A DNA stretch of 8,566 bases, from assembly GCA_002292025.1 (NCBI GenBank), contig DBBC01000026.1, forward strand, positions 4,885 through 13,450. Reading direction: 5' to 3'. Below, piece after piece: positions 1-4,713 of this stretch. Numbering within the stretch: position 1 is the first letter of the stretch; each line of letters begins with the position of its first letter. The notes beneath the pieces were generated by a model that had not been told where the DNA came from, ran no database searches, and worked only from the letters and a program-made list of their open reading frames with translations. Made by a program: the position numbers and the translations under genes. This DNA comes from Firmicutes bacterium UBA994. Its GTDB lineage: Bacteria; Bacillota; UBA994.

Positions 1-846
1 AACAGCCACATCCCCGGCATAGAACGCACTCTGACTGCTCTGGGCAAGCTAATGCAGCCACAGCATCGTATAGAGCACAGCGTCAACATACTGGGGCACA
101 GATACGGCAATGTTGCCGACACTGAGCTGCTTAAGCTCCTCACCCGCTATGGGGTCCGCGTCAATATCACTATTCCCTCGCGTGCGCCCGTAGACGAAAT
201 AAGGCGTGCTCCTTCAGCCATCCTCAACATAGTCACCGACTTTACAGCGCTGCCCCTCGCGCAAGTCATGCAGGACAATTTTGGCGTGCCCTTCGTCTAC
301 TTCGACAAGTACATGCACCCCGAGCGCATCGGTGCAGCCTATGGCGAGCTTTCGCACCGGCTCGGCTTAGACTTGGCCGCCGACATTAAGCCCTTGCGTC
401 GCGAACTGGACGATTTTCTCGCCGCCAAGGCACACGTATTAGCTGGCCGGCGCTTTATCTACGGCAATACCCCGCTACTCGCCTTTGAGTTTGTCAGTTC
501 TCTCTGCCAGCTAGGCATGGAGCCGCTACTTGTGCAAGCCCGCGACCTTTATCCAAACGACGACGCCTACATGCGGGAGCTCCTTCACCACGGCCACGAC
601 CCTTATGTCTCGCGTGTAGCCAACATCGCCCCGCTGCAGGCTCTCTACACAGAACTAAAGCCCGACATCTATATTGGGCACGAGAACCCGCAACGCCTGA
701 TGGAACTAGGGATTGTGCAGGTAGCCGTCGATGGGGCGGCGGCTAAACTCGGTTATGAGGTGCCGCTGTTCGCGCTGCGCACGATCGTAAAGGCCGTGGA
801 AACATTTGGCCAAACGGCAAGGGGTGGCATGCATGCAGCTGTATAA
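1..846 (+). CDS. nitrogenase component 1-like protein, subunit A (5'-truncated by window edge)
   Basis: The frame is open from base 1, so the ATG at 52 is an internal Met and the true start lies upstream; 281 C-terminal residues are visible. They carry the nitrogenase component 1 (NifD/NifK/NifE/NifN superfamily) layout: a domain with VNILGHRYGN and GVRVNITIPS, then a final Rossmann-like domain beginning at RRFIYGNTP, with the late DIYIGHENPQR motif before the C-terminus. Family members of this type are roughly 400 residues, so about a third is missing, including the cysteine-bearing N-terminal part. It overlaps the next gene by 14 bases and the two products are likely partners in a heterodimer or heterotetramer that binds an Fe-S cluster and is reduced by a NifH-like protein. 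The substrate is unknown; I see no reason to call it true nitrogenase. The fold assignment is fairly sure, the role is inference. Confidence 0.78.
   Translation, partial: NSHIPGIERTLTALGKLMQPQHRIEHSVNILGHRYGNVADTELLKLLTRYGVRVNITIPSRAPVDEIRRAPSAILNIVTDFTALPLAQVMQDNFGVPFVYFDKYMHPERIGAAYGELSHRLGLDLAADIKPLRRELDDFLAAKAHVLAGRRFIYGNTPLLAFEFVSSLCQLGMEPLLVQARDLYPNDDAYMRELLHHGHDPYVSRVANIAPLQALYTELKPDIYIGHENPQRLMELGIVQVAVDGAAAKLGYEVPLFALRTIVKAVETFGQTARGGMHAAV
819..824 (+). promoter_or_regulatory. ribosome binding site setting the start of the second nitrogenase-like gene
   Basis: AAGGGG lies 8 bases before the ATG at 833, whereas the in-frame TTG at 806 has no purine-rich site at a useful distance. This favours the ATG, gives a protein beginning MQLYKFLPFP, and places the site inside the upstream coding region, as expected for translational coupling. 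Confidence 0.7.
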
Positions 847-2068
847 GTTTTTGCCATTTCCCTCTGACCGCATGGGCGCCCTGTGGACTTTAGCGACGAT
901 CAGGGATTGCTGTATTTTAGAGTATGGCCCTGCCGGGACAACACACTACGGTATCGAAGGCTTAATGCAGCTAAACGCCTCTATGGAATCACGCCTGTTT
1001 ACCACCCACATGGATGAAACCGATATCGTCAGCGGCGACAGCGAAAGACTAGAGCGCACCATACGCGAAATTGATGCGGTATACCGACCACCGGTAATGT
1101 TTGTCTTTGCCTCGAGCATTTCGTCGATTATTGGCACTGACATCGAGACAATTTGCCGCGCGTTACAGCCAACTACGAGCGCTAAACTAATCGCCATCAG
1201 CGGCGGCGGCCTGCGCGGCGACTTCACCCTTGGCGTCACAGAAGCACTGCTAACTCTAGCCAAGCACGTGGTGACCACGCCCGACGCTAGCCACACGCCA
1301 AGCTACAACATCATCGGCGCCAATGCAGATTGCTACAACTTCCGCTCGGATGTGCGCGAAATAACGTCCATGATAGCGGAGTGCTTCGGTCTTAAGCACC
1401 ACACTGTTTTCACAGTCGATACTTCAATCACAGATATCGCTAGTGCCGCTAATGCGACGTTCAACCTAGTTATGCGCAGCGAGGGAATACCGTGTGCCGA
1501 GTTCCTCAAGCAAACTCACGGTATGCCCTATCTCTACGGCAGCCCTTATGGTTATAGCGGCTCTGCCAAGTGGTTACAGCAGGTGGCTGATGCCTTTGAG
1601 CTTAAGTCTGCTCCTAATTTCATGGAGCAAATCGCCGGCGCGGCCCGTCAGCACACCATGTACTTTCGGCGTGCTTTCTTTGGGGCCAAACAGCCGACGT
1701 GCATAGTTGCCGGCAATTATGACCAAGCAATAGGCGTCGCTCTGTTTATGCAGGAACTGGGCATAGACGTGCGCAAAGTGCTGGTAAACCATGGACGTCC
1801 GAGTGGAGCGGAGGCGAGTAGCGCATTAACAGAGCGAACTGTGTTTGCTCCCGGTGAAGAACTGCGTCAGCAGATACTACACGACGAAAAGCCAAGCCTG
1901 CTGCTTGGCGACGGCGTATTGTTGGAGATGGGGGAAGCGGTACAGGCCAAAATACAGATCGCTAACCCGAACCTGTACACCACTCAGATCTATGACGGCA
2001 CGCCCTTTATGGGGCCGCGCGGCGCGACCTATCTGCTAGAGCGAGTGCTAAACCAGCTGCGCCACTAA
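833..2068 (+). CDS. nitrogenase component 1-like protein, subunit B
   Basis: A 411-residue protein from the ATG at 833, chosen for its AAGGGG site; a TTG at 806 would add nine residues. The N-terminal block SDRMGALWTL followed by IRDCCILEYGPAGTTHYG (residues 23-40) matches the first cluster-binding region of nitrogenase component 1 proteins, with Cys26/Cys27 next to the Gly-Pro turn. The second region reads FASSISSIIGTDIETIC: the IGxDI core is kept, but the position normally holding a cysteine (C-x2-E-IGDDI in NifD/NifK) appears to be serine. A glycine-rich GGGLRGDF stretch and C-terminal VAGNYDQAIGV and LLLGDGVLLE segments fit the later Rossmann-like domains. It probably pairs with the product of the overlapping upstream gene. 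It resembles the uncharacterised nitrogenase-like (Nfl) proteins of clostridia more than NifDK, BchNB or CfbD. No Nif, Bch or Cfb neighbour is visible to fix a pathway. Confidence 0.8.
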   Translation: MQLYKFLPFPSDRMGALWTLATIRDCCILEYGPAGTTHYGIEGLMQLNASMESRLFTTHMDETDIVSGDSERLERTIREIDAVYRPPVMFVFASSISSIIGTDIETICRALQPTTSAKLIAISGGGLRGDFTLGVTEALLTLAKHVVTTPDASHTPSYNIIGANADCYNFRSDVREITSMIAECFGLKHHTVFTVDTSITDIASAANATFNLVMRSEGIPCAEFLKQTHGMPYLYGSPYGYSGSAKWLQQVADAFELKSAPNFMEQIAGAARQHTMYFRRAFFGAKQPTCIVAGNYDQAIGVALFMQELGIDVRKVLVNHGRPSGAEASSALTERTVFAPGEELRQQILHDEKPSLLLGDGVLLEMGEAVQAKIQIANPNLYTTQIYDGTPFMGPRGATYLLERVLNQLRH

Positions 2069-2109
2069 TTAACGCCAATCTTCCGCTGCCGCATACACGC
2101 ACAATGAAC

Positions 2110-3498
2110 TTATTCTGTTGAGCCGGCGGCAACCGGCTCAATTTGCACTAAGATACTCTGTCGCACCACGGCCTTAGTCTTCCACACGCCGGAGAAGTAC
2201 CGGTAAATAGGCACCAGCACCGCGACCGACCATCCGATCGGTATTGACCACCATATGCCGCGATAAGTCATAGCCGTGTTGACCAACAGGTACGCAGACC
2301 CTACCCGCACAGCTAGACTCGTCACAGTCGTCATCGTAGGCACCCACGCATCGCCTGCCCCGCGCAAGACGCCATTAAAGACCATTATCGCGCCAAACAC
2401 CGCATAGAAGATCGAAACGGTCTGCATATAGTCAACGCCTTGCGCCATTATATCGGGGTGGTTACCGGCTAAAAAGAGCCCGATCATATACCCGCCCGCG
2501 GTAAATACAAGCAGCGAAACGATAAGACAGGCGGCAACTACCATCATGAGCGTAGCTTTAAGCCCTTCCGTGACGCGGTCCAACCTGTTAGCACCGATGT
2601 TTTGTCCGGTGAAAGTAGAAACAGCCATGCCAAAATTCATGATCGGGATCATAGCAAAAGAATCCATGCGACTAGCTGCTGTATAGGCAGCCATAGTGAT
2701 CGGACCAAAGGAGTTAACTAAGGCCTGCACAGCCATCATGCCGATAGAGGCCAGTGCCTGCTGCAGCGAGGAAGGTGCGCCAATGCGCACCATGGCCCAA
2801 AATATATCCCGATCAAAGACCAGTTCTGCCCGCTTAAACCGCAGCAGCGGCACTTTGAGATAGATATACGCAAAAGTGAGCGCGGAAGAAACCCCTTGCG
2901 CTATCACCGTAGCCCACGCCACGCCGCGCACACCCATATCTAGACCCACCACAAAAGAGATGTTAAGCACCACGTTTAGCAAGCTGCTGACGATCAAAAA
3001 GTAGAGAGGTGTCTTGGAGTCCCCGAGCGAACGCAAAATGCCTGCCAGCGCGTAGTAGGCAAACATAAACAAAATGCCGCTAAAAAAGATCTGCATATAC
3101 GCTGTGGCGTCACCCAAAATAACGTCCGGTGTGTTCAGTAGTACCAGCAGCGGTCGGCTAAAAACGACCCCCACTACCCCAAGACCGGCAGCCAGCACTA
3201 ATTGAAAAGCCAAGGCTGTAACTACAGCGCGCCTAGTTTTGACAAGGTCTTTGGCCCCGAAAAACTGGGATATCACGACCCCCGAGCCCATGGTCATGCC
3301 CAGCACCAGCGAAAACAAGAAAAACATCACCGGGAAACTCGTGCCGACCGCTGCCAGCGCGTTCGGGCCTACATACCTACCCACCACAATGGCATCAACC
3401 ATGTTATATAGTTGTTGAAAAATACCCCCAATAAACATCGGCACGGAAAAAGCCCAGATTAACTTAGCCGGCGACCCTTGTGTCATGTCCCTAAGCAT
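2110..3498 (-). CDS. MATE family multidrug/metabolite efflux transporter
   Basis: A 462-residue membrane protein of standard length for the MATE (MatE, NorM/DinF) family, which exports cationic or other small molecules across the cytoplasmic membrane using a Na+ or H+ gradient. The two-fold pseudo-repeat is visible: MFIGGIFQQLYNMVDAIVVG (residues 21-40) opens the first half, GILRSLGDSKTP (153-164) is echoed by GVLRGAGDAWVP (376-387), and SRMDSFAMIP then GQNIGA (277-304) lies in the second half. About twelve hydrophobic segments can be counted. The start at ATG 3498 has GGGGGAG six bases upstream; a second in-frame ATG (residue 5) has no such site. The stop lies 41 bases from the convergent nitrogenase-like operon. 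The start codon is in an arm of a strong inverted repeat (3490-3529). Substrate cannot be inferred; the family call is secure. Confidence 0.95.
   Translation of the reverse strand: MLRDMTQGSPAKLIWAFSVPMFIGGIFQQLYNMVDAIVVGRYVGPNALAAVGTSFPVMFFLFSLVLGMTMGSGVVISQFFGAKDLVKTRRAVVTALAFQLVLAAGLGVVGVVFSRPLLVLLNTPDVILGDATAYMQIFFSGILFMFAYYALAGILRSLGDSKTPLYFLIVSSLLNVVLNISFVVGLDMGVRGVAWATVIAQGVSSALTFAYIYLKVPLLRFKRAELVFDRDIFWAMVRIGAPSSLQQALASIGMMAVQALVNSFGPITMAAYTAASRMDSFAMIPIMNFGMAVSTFTGQNIGANRLDRVTEGLKATLMMVVAACLIVSLLVFTAGGYMIGLFLAGNHPDIMAQGVDYMQTVSIFYAVFGAIMVFNGVLRGAGDAWVPTMTTVTSLAVRVGSAYLLVNTAMTYRGIWWSIPIGWSVAVLVPIYRYFSGVWKTKAVVRQSILVQIEPVAAGSTE
2118..2141 (+). terminator. probable intrinsic terminator of the nitrogenase-like operon
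   Basis: A perfect 9-bp stem, TTGAGCCGG (2118-2126) against CCGGCTCAA (2133-2141), closes a CGGCAA loop about 50 bases after the upstream stop codon. In the plus direction it is followed by TTTGCAC, so the U-tract is short. No U-run follows it in the minus direction, so it fits the plus-strand operon better. It lies inside the 3' end of the convergent MATE gene. Confidence 0.45.
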
Positions 3499-3529
3499 AC
3501 GCGACTCCCCCTGTCTGACTATGCTTAGG
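3490..3529 (-). promoter_or_regulatory. 10-bp inverted repeat enclosing the MATE ribosome binding site and start codon
   Basis: CCTAAGCATA (3490-3499) and TATGCTTAGG (3520-3529) are perfectly complementary and separated by exactly 20 bases. On the mRNA the 3' arm contains the AUG of the MATE gene, and the loop contains the GGGGGAG Shine-Dalgarno (3505-3511). The repeat could form a hairpin that hides the start codon, or be a two-half-site operator. Pairing does not extend beyond 10 bp on either side. The structure is seen directly; any regulatory role is inference. Confidence 0.55.
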
Positions 3530-3568
3530 ATACCACACTTTTCGGTACTGTTACTATAGGCGAATTAC

Positions 3569-3605
3569 TTGCGGCACGCAATCCCCGGTGGTCACCCGCC
3601 ACCGG
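3569..3605 (-). terminator. tandem hairpins just after the amidase gene (possible terminator)
   Basis: Two adjacent perfect hairpins follow the amidase stop codon: CCGGTGG/CCACCGG (3585-3591 with 3599-3605, 7-base loop), starting five bases past the stop, and TTGCG/CGCAA (3569-3573 with 3577-3581, 3-base loop). Neither is followed by a U-run on the minus strand, so classical intrinsic termination is doubtful. They may instead protect the 3' end or attenuate read-through into the MATE gene. Confidence 0.35.
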
Positions 3606-3610
3606 CGCTG

Positions 3611-4297
3611 TTAGCCCCTGTGCGTCCAGCGCTCGGGAACTGCTTGCGGCACCATGACTTCCCTAGCTATCGCCACGGTAGCCGTGCTCTCCTCCCAACT
3701 GACGGCGTACCCTAGCTGCTCTAGCAGCAGGCGCACCGGCACAAAAACTCTTCCCGCAGACACTAGGCCGGGAAAGTCTCTCGCCTCATCGCTTAACGCG
3801 ATGCGCACGCCGGTGAACATGGGCTCCTCGCCCATCTCCAGCCGCACATCCCGCAAAAATCGCGGCCACTCCGGCAGGATTAAGCGCGGGCAATTTTTGC
3901 CCGTCCAATCACGGTGACTTCGCACGTGGTCTGCCCCTAAACCGTGGCGCCGCAGCAAGCTCACTACAAGCAGCACTGCCCTCCGCCACACTACATGCTG
4001 ATTACCCACCTCGCACACCTCTACCCCAATCGAAGTGGCGTTGCCCTCCCTGTCACCCGCGTGATAGGCCATTTCTAAGTCAGGGATGGCCTGTATAATG
4101 CTGGTCTCGTCTACAACATAATGCCACGAAACAAAATTGCCGCTGTCTAAGTTGACACGGTTGTCCAGCCATGCCCGCTCATTCGCTGCCGTGCTGCGCG
4201 GGTTCCCCGTATTGTGCACCGTCACCGACGTCGGCACAATAGCCTGCCCCGGCCTAAACTTATGCCCCACGCGCAGCAACGCCTGTGTTACTTCCAC
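3611..4297 (-). CDS. N-acetylmuramoyl-L-alanine amidase (Amidase_2) with C-terminal copper-amine-oxidase-N-like domain
   Basis: A 228-residue peptidoglycan hydrolase that should cleave the bond between N-acetylmuramic acid and L-alanine. Residues about 20-150 form a T7-lysozyme/PGRP-type Amidase_2 domain: VTVHNTG gives the first zinc ligand His28, RSHRDWTGKNCP gives His128 and Cys136 with Lys134 between them as in T7 lysozyme, and SWHYVVD, YHAGD and IGVEVC are the other family signatures. Residues about 163-212 (GVRIALSD, RVFVPVRLLLEQLGY, WEESTATVAI) match the Cu_amine_oxidN1 domain often attached to clostridial wall or spore enzymes. The start is GTG at 4297 with GGGGG seven bases upstream. 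There is no signal peptide or membrane segment, as in phage endolysins and CwlA-type amidases, so export or release must be by another route. No phage genes are adjacent. It is read in the same direction as the MATE gene with a 112-base gap. Confidence 0.9.
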   Translation of the reverse strand: MEVTQALLRVGHKFRPGQAIVPTSVTVHNTGNPRSTAANERAWLDNRVNLDSGNFVSWHYVVDETSIIQAIPDLEMAYHAGDREGNATSIGVEVCEVGNQHVVWRRAVLLVVSLLRRHGLGADHVRSHRDWTGKNCPRLILPEWPRFLRDVRLEMGEEPMFTGVRIALSDEARDFPGLVSAGRVFVPVRLLLEQLGYAVSWEESTATVAIAREVMVPQAVPERWTHRG

Positions 4298-4324
4298 ACA
4301 CGCACCCCCGATTGCCTTTTTATT

Positions 4325-4354
4325 AGCTTATGCGCCGCGGCGGGGAGGCGTCAA
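4325..4354 (-). promoter_or_regulatory. candidate promoter for the amidase gene (proximal)
   Basis: On the minus strand TTGACG (4349-4354) is followed after 18 bases by TAAGCT (4325-4330), a weak -10. A 10-bp palindrome, CGCCGCGGCG (4333-4342), lies in the spacer. The good -35 and correct position before the GTG are in favour; the poor -10 is against. Confidence 0.3.
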
Positions 4355-4388
4355 GCGGGGAGATGGGGGTTTTGGCAAATGGTGACGA

Positions 4389-4419
4389 ATGCTAGGTGTG
4401 GGGCGTCGCAGATTGTCAA
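4389..4419 (-). promoter_or_regulatory. candidate promoter for the amidase gene (distal)
   Basis: On the minus strand a perfect -35 TTGACA (4414-4419) is followed after 19 bases by TAGCAT (4389-4394), four of six matches to the -10 consensus. The spacer is longer than ideal. It would give a leader of about 85 bases before the GTG. Confidence 0.3.
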
Positions 4420-4484
4420 CTCGCTGCATGCGCTCATGCGCTCCCTCCTACGCATCAGGGCAGAGTGCTGAATTATGTCCATTA

Positions 4485-4591
4485 ATGCCATAGGAGATGG
4501 CAGGATTTTGCCGGAGGCATGGCGAAATTTGAGGTTCTCTCAGATAGAGCAAAGTATGCCGTAGGGATTATGAGGATATGCGCGAGGCACA
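4485..4591. repeat. degenerate direct repeat with alternating complementary segments
   Basis: The segment at 4485 (ATGCCATAGGAGATGG onward) is echoed at 4556 (ATGCCGTAGGGATTAT onward), about two thirds identical over 35 bases, at a 71-base period. The first copy contains ATGCC (4485-4489), TGGCA (4498-4502), TGCC (4509-4512) and GGCAT (4516-4520), any neighbouring pair of which can form a short stem. The GCAGGA then GCGAA layout (4500-4526) reminds me of an unnamed intergenic element in some clostridial genomes, but this is from memory and unverified. Confidence 0.35.
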
Positions 4592-4669
4592 GTTTGCGGC
4601 GTGCGACGCAGGAACTTTCACCCAAGCGAGAGAATAGTAAGCTATAGTGATTTCATGCTTCACTTAACA

Positions 4670-4707
4670 TGGTATCATGCGCTGACGGGCGCCTAGCGAG
4701 TTGAGGT
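4670..4707 (+). promoter_or_regulatory. extended -10 promoter and ribosome binding site of the large gene
   Basis: TGGTATCAT (4670-4678) is an extended -10 (TG-N-TATCAT, five of six in the hexamer); no good -35 lies 17 bases upstream, which is tolerated for this promoter class. GAGGT (4703-4707) lies six bases before the ATG at 4714 and supports that start. Three CATG tetramers (4654, 4668 and 4676) cluster around the -10 and could be part of an operator. A transcription start near 4685 would leave a leader of about 30 bases. Confidence 0.42.
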
Positions 4708-4713
4708 CGAACG

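Larger units (their letters stand above)
4298..4713. other. 416-base divergent intergenic region
   Basis: No convincing gene is visible here. It holds the candidate amidase promoters at its left end, an extended -10 promoter and ribosome binding site for the large plus-strand gene at its right end, a tandem 8-bp repeat ATGCGCTC (4428-4443), and a patch (4485-4591) with interleaved complementary segments and a degenerate duplication. Short open frames at 4475-4564 (29 codons) and 4570-4647 (25 codons) lack good ribosome binding sites. Confidence 0.7.

Noticed and set aside
806..832. TTG at 806 as start of the second nitrogenase-like gene
   Set aside because: No ribosome binding site fits it, while the ATG at 833 has AAGGGG eight bases upstream and gives the usual family N-terminus.
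946..1296. 116-codon open frame on the minus strand inside the second nitrogenase-like gene
   Set aside because: It lies wholly opposite a well-supported conserved gene, has no recognisable product, and looks like a compositional shadow.
1..2068. Calling the pair nifD/nifK, bchN/bchB or cfbD
   Set aside because: The key cysteine pattern differs from NifDK and no pathway neighbours are visible; a specific symbol would overstate the evidence.
4137..4471. Two plus-strand open frames (4137-4385 and 4214-4471) across the amidase start
   Set aside because: They run antisense to conserved amidase residues, have Arg/Pro-rich shadow-like composition and no ribosome binding site.
4475..4647. Two tiny open frames (4475-4564 and 4570-4647) in the intergenic region
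   Set aside because: Under 30 codons each, no proper Shine-Dalgarno, and they coincide with the structured or repeated segment, so coding cannot be supported.
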